Shown here in pieces: positions 1-7,203 of a DNA stretch of 13,841 nucleotides. Position 1 is the stretch's first letter. Each line of letters starts with the position of its first letter. Origin of the DNA: an uncultured Mycoplasmatota bacterium (GTDB taxonomy: Bacteria > Bacillota_I > Bacilli_A > RF39 > UBA660); contig URUT01000036.1 in the NCBI GenBank assembly GCA_900551105.1, positions 1-13,841 of the forward strand, read 5' to 3'. Made by a program: the position numbers and the translations under genes. The notes below the pieces were generated by a model. That model was not told the DNA's origin. It ran no database searches and saw nothing but the letters and a program-made list of their open reading frames with translations.

Positions 1-2
1 TA

Positions 3-1781
3 ACAAAAAAGGGAGAAACACCTACAAGTGCTAAACTCTTATCAGCTGGTATTCCCGGAACTCCAGTAAATGGTGGAACAAACTATATTTTATTAGAAGA
101 TACTATTTATGGAAGTCAAGAAAATGAATATGACTTAAGACTATGGTTTACAGAAAGCATGACTAAAGAACAAGGCTCAGGAAAAACCTACCAAGGTAAA
201 GTTACTGTTATAAGCAGTCCTAAAACTGACAAAACAGTATATGGCAAATTATTAGCCGATTATTCAAGTAATAAAGGTGTAAAAAAGACAATAGATGAAA
301 ATGGAAAAGATGTATATTATTATGCAGGTAATATAACAAACAATAATTTATTATTTAATAACTATTGTTGGAAGATGGTAAGAACAACTGAAACAGATGG
401 AGTAAAACTTTTGTATAATGGAATATATGGTAAAAAAATATATGAAGCAATAACAAGGGATAAATATAGTGTAACTACAAACACTCCAACTGAAACACCA
501 TTTACAATTGATGATTCAACAAAGAAATGGACAAGTGGAATAGCAGGAGTAAATAGTGGTGAAAATACAATAGAGTTTACTGTAACTGAAGCTGGAGATT
601 ATGTTTTAAATTATGAAGTAAGTAGTGAAGCAAATTGGGATAAAGGATCATTTTATAAGAATGGAACAGGATTAAAAGTAGATTTAAGTGGTCTTGCTTC
701 AGGGTCAATAGAACTTAACGGTTTAACAACAAGTGATGTAATAAAAGTAGTTTATAAAAAAGATGGTAGTGGTAATAATAATGATGATGTAGTAAGATTT
801 TCAATAGGAAAACCAACTGGAAATGTAACAAGCAATTGTAACAATACAGGAACAGATGTTTATTTGGATGCAAATAGAACAAAATATAATGTGAATGATA
901 ATTCTCTGGCGTATGTAGGATATATGTATGGAACAGTGTATGCATCTTCTTCAAAATCAGGATCATCATTCGGAACATATTATTATGGAAGTGATGTAAC
1001 ATGGAATGGAACAACATATACATTAAGTGATGCAGAAAGTGGAACAATAGCAAATATGTATAGTAAACTAAGTAGTAAACATTATACATGTTTAAGTACT
1101 AGCTCATCATGTTCAACAGTATATTATATTTATTATATGGGAAGTGCAACAGAAACAGCCAACTATATGACATTAACAAAAGGTAAAAAAATAGAAGATG
1201 CTTTAGATGAAATGTTAAATTATAATACAACAAATAGTGATATAAAAACAGTAATAGATAACTGGTATAGTACAAACATGATAAATGCAACTGAATATTT
1301 AGAAAATGCAATATATTGTAATAATAGAAATATATCAAATTTAGGAGGATGGAATCCAAGTGGAGGAAGTTTAACAACAGATTTGCAATTTAACGATTAT
1401 AATACAAATAATTCAAGATTAACATGTCAAGATAAAGCAGATCAATTTACATTAAAAGTAGAATTTGGAGGAACATTAGGATATGGAAATAATGCGTTAG
1501 ATTATCCAGTAGGATTATTAACAAGTAAAGAAGCAAAACTTGCCTTTGGTGGTTCAGATACTAATTACTTAAATAATGGTGATCAGTACAGGTTGCTGTC
1601 CCCTTTTAGCCTCTACTTCAACTATTCTAGCGTCCATACCGTGTACCTTGGGAGTTTGGGCACCAGCACCGTGATAAACGCTCACGGGGCCCGGCCAGCC
1701 ATCTCTCTTAAGCAAAATGTCATAATAACAGGAGGAACAGGAGAGATAGAAGATCCATACACTATTGCGCTTCCTAGTTAA
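3..1781 (+). CDS. Surface protein with C-terminal DGR-type variable lectin-like domain (5' partial)
   Basis: The frame is open to the window edge, so the true start and any signal peptide are missing; 592 residues are visible. The order seen is: an N-terminal TasA/camelysin-like stretch (about residues 25-65, with LRLWFTES and TYQGKVTV), a conserved segment with NNYCWKMVRT and VKLLYNG, a Gly/Asn-rich beta-sandwich-like insert (about 160-276), a Cys-containing central part, and a C-terminal module with YPVGLLTSKEAKLAFGG, LLSP and GARPAISLK. The last part matches the DUF6273 / C-type-lectin-like pattern often used as DGR target in gut Firmicutes, recalled from family knowledge. The body uses A-ending codons (gga, aca, gta), whereas residues 527-570 switch to NNC/NNT codons. 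An extracellular binding or adhesion role is inferred. The internal ATG at 159 is not the start because homologous-looking sequence continues upstream. Family placement is fairly sure; ligand unknown. Confidence 0.8.
   Translation, partial: TKKGETPTSAKLLSAGIPGTPVNGGTNYILLEDTIYGSQENEYDLRLWFTESMTKEQGSGKTYQGKVTVISSPKTDKTVYGKLLADYSSNKGVKKTIDENGKDVYYYAGNITNNNLLFNNYCWKMVRTTETDGVKLLYNGIYGKKIYEAITRDKYSVTTNTPTETPFTIDDSTKKWTSGIAGVNSGENTIEFTVTEAGDYVLNYEVSSEANWDKGSFYKNGTGLKVDLSGLASGSIELNGLTTSDVIKVVYKKDGSGNNNDDVVRFSIGKPTGNVTSNCNNTGTDVYLDANRTKYNVNDNSLAYVGYMYGTVYASSSKSGSSFGTYYYGSDVTWNGTTYTLSDAESGTIANMYSKLSSKHYTCLSTSSSCSTVYYIYYMGSATETANYMTLTKGKKIEDALDEMLNYNTTNSDIKTVIDNWYSTNMINATEYLENAIYCNNRNISNLGGWNPSGGSLTTDLQFNDYNTNNSRLTCQDKADQFTLKVEFGGTLGYGNNALDYPVGLLTSKEAKLAFGGSDTNYLNNGDQYRLLSPFSLYFNYSSVHTVYLGSLGTSTVINAHGARPAISLKQNVIITGGTGEIEDPYTIALPS
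1581..1712 (+). other. Putative DGR variable region (VR) in the surface protein gene
   Basis: By hand count, 70 of 130 bases at 1581-1710 are G or C (54%), against 42 of 140 (30%) just upstream. Adenine on the coding strand is 19 of 110 at 1591-1700. Codons from 1608 run AGC, CTC, TAC, TTC, AAC, TAT, TCT, AGC, GTC, CAT, ACC: first and second positions vary while the third stays C or T, as expected when AAC/AAT codons of a template repeat undergo adenine-specific mutagenesis. The stretch lies between the conserved LLSP and GARPAISLK parts of a lectin-like fold. No template repeat or reverse transcriptase is present in this window, so a DGR acting from elsewhere is inferred. Confidence 0.7.
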
Positions 1782-1838
1782 TAATTGCTTTAATCTTTAC
1801 TCATACAAAGTAATCATGGAATGATACTAAATATAACT

Positions 1839-1871
1839 AAAACTGATATCAAAAAAATATATCAGTTTTTT
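1839..1871 (+). terminator. Rho-independent terminator after the surface protein gene
   Basis: A perfect 11-bp stem (1839-1849 with 1859-1869) encloses a 9-base A-rich loop, and the right arm runs into six T residues. It sits 58 bases after the surface protein stop codon and before the pcrA promoter. Confidence 0.85.
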
Positions 1872-1904
1872 ACTATAAAAATACAATTGTTCGTTACATT
1901 TTTC

Positions 1905-1933
1905 TTTAAATTAACCCTCAACTTTGATATAAT
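1905..1933 (+). promoter_or_regulatory. Promoter of pcrA (extended -10)
   Basis: A perfect extended -10, TGATATAAT, ends at 1933 (hexamer 1928-1933). A weak -35-like TTTAAA lies at 1905-1910 with 17-bp spacing. It stands between the upstream terminator and the pcrA ribosome binding site. Confidence 0.65.
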
Positions 1934-1958
1934 TATCTAAGGAAGATGTGAGGACAAT

Positions 1959-4034
1959 ATGGAATTATTAAAAAACTTAAATAAAGAGCAAGAAATTGCT
2001 GTTAAAACGATTAATGGACCAGTGCTTGTTATGGCAGGTGCTGGTTCCGGAAAAACTAAGGTGCTAACAACGCGTATCGCGTACCTTATAGAAAGTGGCG
2101 TACCTGATTATAATATTTTAGCTATTACTTTTACCAATAAGGCTGCCGCTGAAATGCGTGATAGAGTTTCTAATATTATTGGTGATGTAAAATCATTTAT
2201 TGGGACATTCCATTCTCTTGGTGTGCGTGTCATTCGTGAGTACCACGATTATTTAAATTTACCAAGTAATTTTACTATTATTGATAGTGATGATACTAGT
2301 ACCATAATTAAACGTATTTTAAAAAATATGAATTTAGATCCTAAACAGTATGCACCATCGTACGTTAGAAATCGTATTAGTTTTATTAAAAATCAAATGC
2401 TTAGTGATACTGAATTAGAGCGGCTATTTAATACTCCAATGGATAAAGTGATAGTGCAAATTTATCATGCTTATAATCAAAAATTAAGAAGCAGTGATTC
2501 AGTTGATTTTGATGATTTACTACTATTGCCGGTTGAGTTATTTAAAAATCATCCTGATGTACTAGAGCATTATCAAGATAGATTTAAATATATTTTAATT
2601 GATGAGTATCAAGATACAAACCCAGTGCAGTATAAACTATCGGTTATGTTATCAGCAAAGCATAAGAACATTTTTGTAGTAGGTGATATGAATCAAAGTA
2701 TTTATGCCTTTAGACAAGCAGACTATCGTAACATCATTAATTTTGAAAATGATTTTAAAGATTGTAAAGTAATTAAATTAGAACATAATTATCGTAGTAC
2801 AAATAACATCTTAAAAGCTGCTAATGAGGTAATTAGTAATAATAAAGAAAGAAAAGATTTAAAGCTTTATTCTGATAAAGGTGATGGCGTCAAAATAAAA
2901 TATATGCGTAGCTATGATGAAAAGCATGAAATATCATTAGTTATAGATGAAATTAAGTCTTTATTAAATGAAGGATACCATAATAGCGATATTGCTATTT
3001 TATACCGTACTAATGCCCAATCAAGAGCAATAGAAGATGTCTTTCTATCTAAAGGAATTCCTTATAAAGTTTTTGGTAGTTATTATTTTTATAGCCGTAA
3101 AGAAATTAAGGACTTACTTAGTTATTTAAGATTAATTTATAATCCTCATGATGAAATAAGCTTAAGAAGAGTCATTAACACTCCAAAAAGAGGTATTGGT
3201 GACTCGGCAATTAGAGATATAGAAACAAGAGCTAAAGAAAATAACTTAACAATGTTTGATAGCTTAGCAACTAGAAAAGAACTAGAATTTAAAGGTATTA
3301 TAGAAAATCTAATTAAAGCAAGTGAGCATCTATCTCTTACGGAACTTATTGATGAAGTATTAATTAAAAGTGGACTTAAAGAAGAACTTGAATCAAGCAA
3401 AGCCTTAGAAGATGAAATTAGATTAGATAACTTAATGGAATTTAAAAGTATTACAGCTTCATTTGAAGAAAGAACAGGTAGTGTTAATTTAGGCGATTTC
3501 CTAGAAGAGGTATCCTTAATTGCAGATATATCTAATCATACTGAAGATGGAGATGTCGTAACCCTTATGACTCTTCATAGTGCTAAAGGACTAGAGTTTC
3601 CAGTTGTATTCCTAGTAGGTATGGAAGAAGGAATTTTCCCTCACAATATGTCAATTATGGAAAATAACTTAGAAGAGGAAAGAAGACTTTGCTATGTTGG
3701 TATCACTAGAGCCAAAGAAAGACTATATTTAACTAATGCTAAAAGAAGAATGTTATATGGAAAAGATAGCATGAATTTACCATCTAGATTTATAAATGAA
3801 ATCAATCCTGACCTACTTGAAAAGAACGAAAAAGAACAAGAACAAAAATTTATCAACAAAGAAAAAATGTACACAAGTGATAACAATGACATCACCGAAG
3901 GAACTATCATTAGTCACGAACAATATGGCACTGGAGTAGTAGTTAAATGTGATGGCTCATTAATCAGCGTAGCTTTTAAATCGGGCGTTAAGAAATTAAT
4001 GAAAAATCACAAAAGCATTAAAAAAATTAATTAA
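1959..4034 (+). CDS. pcrA: ATP-dependent DNA helicase PcrA/UvrD (superfamily 1)
   Basis: This is a 3'-5' SF1A helicase acting in nucleotide excision repair and in clearing replication and recombination intermediates. All helicase motifs are present: the Q-motif glutamine at residue 11, Walker A AGAGSGKT (26-33), motif Ia TFTNKAAAEMRDRV, Ib GTFHSLGVR, Walker B/motif II DEYQDTN (from 215), motif III GDMNQSIYAFRQAD, motif IV NYRSTNNI, motif V TLHSAKGLEFPVVF, and motif VI GITRAKER (581-588). The C-terminus has a Tudor-like end (YGTGVVVKCDG...VAFKSGVKKL) resembling the PcrA tail that binds RNA polymerase. At 691 aa it is slightly shorter than B. subtilis PcrA (about 740). The ATG at 1959 follows GAGG at 1950-1953. 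The pairing with ligA nearby matches the common Firmicutes pcrA-ligA order. Very sure. Confidence 0.97.
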   Translation: MELLKNLNKEQEIAVKTINGPVLVMAGAGSGKTKVLTTRIAYLIESGVPDYNILAITFTNKAAAEMRDRVSNIIGDVKSFIGTFHSLGVRVIREYHDYLNLPSNFTIIDSDDTSTIIKRILKNMNLDPKQYAPSYVRNRISFIKNQMLSDTELERLFNTPMDKVIVQIYHAYNQKLRSSDSVDFDDLLLLPVELFKNHPDVLEHYQDRFKYILIDEYQDTNPVQYKLSVMLSAKHKNIFVVGDMNQSIYAFRQADYRNIINFENDFKDCKVIKLEHNYRSTNNILKAANEVISNNKERKDLKLYSDKGDGVKIKYMRSYDEKHEISLVIDEIKSLLNEGYHNSDIAILYRTNAQSRAIEDVFLSKGIPYKVFGSYYFYSRKEIKDLLSYLRLIYNPHDEISLRRVINTPKRGIGDSAIRDIETRAKENNLTMFDSLATRKELEFKGIIENLIKASEHLSLTELIDEVLIKSGLKEELESSKALEDEIRLDNLMEFKSITASFEERTGSVNLGDFLEEVSLIADISNHTEDGDVVTLMTLHSAKGLEFPVVFLVGMEEGIFPHNMSIMENNLEEERRLCYVGITRAKERLYLTNAKRRMLYGKDSMNLPSRFINEINPDLLEKNEKEQEQKFINKEKMYTSDNNDITEGTIISHEQYGTGVVVKCDGSLISVAFKSGVKKLMKNHKSIKKIN

Positions 4035-4071
4035 AAAAAGGAAATAGATAATCTTTTTACAACAAATAATA

Positions 4072-4080
4072 TAGGAGGTG
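4072..4080 (+). promoter_or_regulatory. Strong ribosome binding site for the 172-aa gene
   Basis: TAGGAGGTG precedes the ATG at 4084 and is near-perfectly complementary to the 16S rRNA 3' end. It fixes the start of an otherwise unrecognised gene. Confidence 0.85.
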
Positions 4081-4083
4081 TAA

Positions 4084-4602
4084 ATGAAATACATATCACT
4101 ATTAAATCCTATTACTATTAAATATCTTATGAATAATCCAAATACTCGTTATTTTATAATTAATTTACTAAATAAGTTACTTAATAAAAAAGAAAATTAT
4201 AGATTATTAGATTTTTTTAGTAATGAGGATAAAGTAAGAAGTTATCTATTTTTTGAAAATTCAAGTGAAATTATATTTATAGACTTTAATTTAAATTTAA
4301 ATGCTAGTCAGCTTGATGATGATAAATACATTACAAAATTTTTAGATATATCTCAAAAGAAATCTGTAAAGTTTATTTTCTTTGTAAATGTTGCTGGTAA
4401 AAATCTTTTCAAAGAAAATGAAATTATACTTTTTAAAAATCCCTTTGAAACTAATGAATATCTTAAATTAATGTTTGCTAGTAACTATAAAAATCAGGCC
4501 GAAACTAAATTTGATGATATACTTGATTATCTCTATAACTTAGACGATAATTTCCAAAAAATATATCAAAAAGAACTTAATCATCTTTATAATTATTATT
4601 AA
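4084..4602 (+). CDS. Hypothetical protein between pcrA and ligA
   Basis: I do not recognise this 172-residue protein. It is rich in Asn, Lys, Phe, Ile and Tyr, has no signal peptide or membrane segment, and has only scattered charged positions. A beta-like segment, SSEIIFIDFNLNLN, is followed by KSVKFIFFVNV and then ILFKNPF, which gives an alternating hydrophobic strand pattern. The overall look (N-terminal helix, then IIFIDF... and ...KFIFFV) faintly recalls PD-(D/E)XK-type nuclease-like proteins of the Rpn/PDDEXK_2 group, but no clear catalytic D-ExK set is visible, so this is only a guess. It has an excellent ribosome binding site (AGGAGGTG, ending 3 bases before the ATG) and lies 49 bases after pcrA with no terminator between, so it is probably cotranscribed. 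The gene itself is well supported by the ribosome binding site and its uninterrupted frame. Confidence 0.75.
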   Translation: MKYISLLNPITIKYLMNNPNTRYFIINLLNKLLNKKENYRLLDFFSNEDKVRSYLFFENSSEIIFIDFNLNLNASQLDDDKYITKFLDISQKKSVKFIFFVNVAGKNLFKENEIILFKNPFETNEYLKLMFASNYKNQAETKFDDILDYLYNLDDNFQKIYQKELNHLYNYY

Positions 4603-4608
4603 TTAGTC

Positions 4609-4614
4609 TATAAT
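4609..4614 (+). promoter_or_regulatory. Possible -10 box upstream of ligA
   Basis: A consensus TATAAT lies 41 bases before the ligA ATG, just after the preceding stop codon. The -35 region (4586-4591, TTTATA) is poor, so ligA may also be read from the pcrA promoter. Confidence 0.4.
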
Positions 4615-4654
4615 AAAATATAGTGTTTAATAAAAATCTGAAAGGAAACAATTT

Positions 4655-6631
4655 ATGAAAGAAAGATATGATGAATTAATTGCATTAATAGAAAAAGCTA
4701 ACAAAGAATACTATACTTTAGATAATCCCAGCGTTACTGATAGAGAATATGATAACTGGATGAGTGAACTAATAGACATAGAAAACAAGCACCCTGAATT
4801 AAAAAGAAAAGATTCTCCTACTGAAAAAGTTGGTGGTGAAATAATAGATGAGTTTAAAAAGGTAACTCATAAACATCAAATGTTTAGTATAGCTGATGTT
4901 TTTAATGAATCAGAGATTGTTGCTTTTGATGAACGAATCAGAAAAGAGTTTCCAAATCCATCTTACGTCTGTGAACTTAAAATTGATGGCTTAGCCGTAT
5001 CGTTAACTTATGAAAAAGGAATCTTTAAAAGCGCGGCCACTAGAGGTAATGGAATCGTTGGTGAGGATATAACCCACAATGTAAAAACAATTAAAAGCAT
5101 CCCTTTAAGATTAAATAAACCAGTAGATATTGAGCTTCGTGGCGAAATATATATGCCCAAAAAAAGTTTTGAAAAGTTAAATGCTGAAAGAAAAGAAAAC
5201 GGCGAGCCACTATTTCAAAATCCGAGAAATGCTGCAGCTGGAAGTATTAGACAGTTAAACAGCTCTATTGCTAAAAGTAGAAATCTAGATGCCTTTTTAT
5301 ATCATGTTCCCGAAACTACAAGACAAACTCATTATGAAGCACTTCAAGATTTAAAAGACCTAGGCTTTGTAGTAAATCCTAATATTAGACTAGTTAAAAA
5401 TGTAGAAGAAATATTAGACTATATTAACGAGTGGACTGAAAAAAGAGACACACTACCTTATGAAATAGATGGAATAGTTATTAAAGTAAATGATATTCAC
5501 ATGCAAAAAGAACTTGGAAATACGGCAAAATACCCTAAGTGGGTAATAGCATATAAATTTCCAGCAGAAGAAGTTAAATCTAAATTAACTGATATTGTGT
5601 GCACTGTTGGTAGAACAGGTCTTATTACTCCAAACGCGGTATTTGAACCAGTTAAAATAATGGGATCTACTGTCCGTAGAGCAACCTTGCATAATGGGGA
5701 ATATATTAAAGAAAAGAATCTATTAATTGGCGATAATATTCTAGTAAGAAAAGCTGGCGATGTAATCCCAGAAGTTGTTGGCCCTGTTATAAATGATCGT
5801 ACTGGAAAAGAAAAAGAATTTATTATGCCAACAAATTGTCCTATATGTGGGCACCTTCTAGTGCCAACAGCATCAAAAATAGATTTAAAATGTCCAAACG
5901 ACAAATGTCCAGCTAGAAACATAGAAGCCCTAATTCACTATACTGACCGTAAAGCAATGAATATTGATGGCCTAGGCGAAAGAATAATTGAAGACTTTTA
6001 CAATATGGGTATTATTACTCAGATAATTGATATTTATAATTTAAAAAATAAACGTGAAGAACTAATAGAACTAGAAGGATTTGGTCCAAAAAGTGTGGAT
6101 AACTTGCTAGAATCTGTGGAAAACTCTAAGAAAAACTCACTAGAAAAGTTTTTATTTGCTATTGGTATTAAAGGAATTGGTGAAAAAAATGCTAAACTGC
6201 TTGCTAAAAAATTTGTAACTTTAAAAAATCTTAGTGAAATTTCTTACGACACTTTAAACAGCATTCCTGATATTGGCCCAGTACTTGCTAAAAACATTGT
6301 AGATTTCTTTCATGATGAACAAAACTTAAATACAATTAAAGAACTAGAAGAAATTGGTGTAAACACAACTTATCTAGGAAAACAGTCAACTGAAAATCCT
6401 AATTTTGCAGGTAAAAGAATAGTTGTTACTGGTACCTTAAAAAATTATACAAGAGATGAAATTCAGAGCCTAATTGAAGAAAATGGTGGCCTATGGAGTT
6501 CATTAGTTACCAAAAATACTTTTGCCGTAGTAGTAGGTGAAAATCCAGGAAGTAAGTACGATAAAGCCAAAGAATTAAACGTGCCAATCTGGGACGAAGA
6601 AAAATTTCAAAAGATGATAGAAGAAGCATAA
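4655..6631 (+). CDS. ligA: NAD+-dependent DNA ligase LigA
   Basis: LigA seals nicks in duplex DNA, using NAD+ to adenylate its active-site lysine, in replication and repair. Domains in order: Ia NMN-binding region with the YYTLDNPSVTDREYD motif; adenylation domain with KIDG at 109-112 (K109 nucleophile), ELRGEIYMP, QNPRNAAAGS, EIDGIVIKVN and KWVIAYKFPAEE; OB fold (GRTGLITPNAVFEPV); a four-cysteine zinc finger (C395, C398, C413, C418); helix-hairpin-helix repeats (LEGFGPKS, GIKGIGEKNA, PDIGPVLA); and a C-terminal BRCT domain from about 583 (GKRIVVTGTL ... NPGSKYDKA). Length 658 aa is normal. AAAGGA at 4641-4646 is the ribosome binding site. No key residue appears missing. Confidence 0.98.
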   Translation: MKERYDELIALIEKANKEYYTLDNPSVTDREYDNWMSELIDIENKHPELKRKDSPTEKVGGEIIDEFKKVTHKHQMFSIADVFNESEIVAFDERIRKEFPNPSYVCELKIDGLAVSLTYEKGIFKSAATRGNGIVGEDITHNVKTIKSIPLRLNKPVDIELRGEIYMPKKSFEKLNAERKENGEPLFQNPRNAAAGSIRQLNSSIAKSRNLDAFLYHVPETTRQTHYEALQDLKDLGFVVNPNIRLVKNVEEILDYINEWTEKRDTLPYEIDGIVIKVNDIHMQKELGNTAKYPKWVIAYKFPAEEVKSKLTDIVCTVGRTGLITPNAVFEPVKIMGSTVRRATLHNGEYIKEKNLLIGDNILVRKAGDVIPEVVGPVINDRTGKEKEFIMPTNCPICGHLLVPTASKIDLKCPNDKCPARNIEALIHYTDRKAMNIDGLGERIIEDFYNMGIITQIIDIYNLKNKREELIELEGFGPKSVDNLLESVENSKKNSLEKFLFAIGIKGIGEKNAKLLAKKFVTLKNLSEISYDTLNSIPDIGPVLAKNIVDFFHDEQNLNTIKELEEIGVNTTYLGKQSTENPNFAGKRIVVTGTLKNYTRDEIQSLIEENGGLWSSLVTKNTFAVVVGENPGSKYDKAKELNVPIWDEEKFQKMIEEA

Positions 6632-6647
6632 GAGCTTTTTCTTTTTA
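6619..6647 (+). terminator. Terminator overlapping the ligA stop codon
   Basis: A nine-pair stem with one G-U pair (6619-6627 with 6634-6642) encloses a six-base loop that contains part of the ligA TAA. A T-rich tail (6642-6646) follows. It ends the pcrA-ligA block. Confidence 0.6.
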
Positions 6648-6657
6648 TTAAAGTAAA

Positions 6658-6686
6658 TTGAAAAGTAAATATTAATATAGTATAAT
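6658..6686 (+). promoter_or_regulatory. Promoter of the membrane/GGDEF/YihY operon
   Basis: TTGAAA (6658-6663), a 17-bp spacer and a perfect TATAAT (6681-6686) form a near-consensus housekeeping promoter, placed 25 bases before the ATG of the first gene. Confidence 0.85.
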
Positions 6687-6711
6687 AAAAGTACTTAAGA
6701 GGTGAATTATT

Positions 6712-7194
6712 ATGAAAAAATTAAAGGGGTTCTATCAAAATAATCGTATCTATTGTATTTTAATGCTAGTTAGTATATTCTGTATAATTTTAATTGGTGT
6801 AGCTTTCTTAGTATATTTTATTGATCAAACTAAGAACAGTGAATACGGCAAAAGATTATATGGAATTGAAAGCGTAGAAATAACAAAAGATAAACAAAAT
6901 GAAATTGTAAACAAAATTAAAGAAAATGAAAAAGTAGAAAATGCTACATTTGATTTAAGAGGTAAAATTATTTATTTCACCATTGAATTAAATTCAGGTA
7001 CAACTGAAGATGCTCAAAGCCTAGCAATTAAATTTCTAGAAGAATTATCTCAAGATGAAAAAGAATTTTACGATATTAATTTTACTATAACAAATTCTGC
7101 TGACACCGATGAAGCTAAATTATTTCCTATAATGGGTTATAAAAAAAGTGATGCAACATTAATTTCTTGGATTAAACAAAGCGAAAGAAAATAA
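6712..7194 (+). CDS. Small membrane-anchored protein of unknown function
   Basis: This 160-residue protein has a short basic N-terminus, one hydrophobic segment (about residues 15-37, ending VAFLVYFID) and a roughly 120-residue extracytoplasmic domain. That domain begins YGKRLYGIESVEIT and continues with an alternating helix/strand pattern (NEIVNKIKENEKVENATF, GKIIYFTIEL, SLAIKFLEEL). The positive-inside charge favours N-in/C-out. I cannot name a family; the domain looks like a compact alpha/beta fold. GAGGTG at 6699-6704 is the ribosome binding site. It is first in an operon, 9 bases before the sensor protein, whose ribosome binding site overlaps its stop codon. A role as an accessory of the following receptor is possible but is only inferred from position. 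Confidence 0.8.
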   Translation: MKKLKGFYQNNRIYCILMLVSIFCIILIGVAFLVYFIDQTKNSEYGKRLYGIESVEITKDKQNEIVNKIKENEKVENATFDLRGKIIYFTIELNSGTTEDAQSLAIKFLEELSQDEKEFYDINFTITNSADTDEAKLFPIMGYKKSDATLISWIKQSERK

Positions 7195-7203
7195 GGTGAA
7201 ACC

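Noticed and set aside
159..161. ATG at 159 as start of the surface protein
   Set aside because: The frame is open to the window edge, and residues upstream (LRLWFTES and before) continue a sensible domain; there is no ribosome binding site before 159.
715..1377. Two open frames on the minus strand opposite the surface protein gene
   Set aside because: They are rich in Leu/His/Tyr/Phe as expected from antisense of Asn/Thr/Gly-rich coding DNA, lack ribosome binding sites, and resemble no protein family.
1581..1712. GC-rich island as a tRNA/rRNA fragment or a foreign gene piece
   Set aside because: The reading frame and lectin-family motifs run through it without a break and the flanks belong to the same domain; no cloverleaf is seen.
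1581..1712. The island as a DGR template repeat rather than variable region
   Set aside because: A template should be enriched in AAC/AAT codons; this copy is A-poor and coding, so it is the mutated side.
2680..2720. PcrA motif III reading GDMNQSIYAFRQAD instead of the common GDxDQSIYxxRGAD
   Set aside because: The core G-D-x-x-Q-S-I-Y is kept, and such changes occur in divergent low-GC lineages; not evidence of altered function.
3146..5922. Minus-strand open frames inside pcrA and ligA
   Set aside because: They lie wholly within well-recognised genes, and their translations look like antisense shadow sequence.
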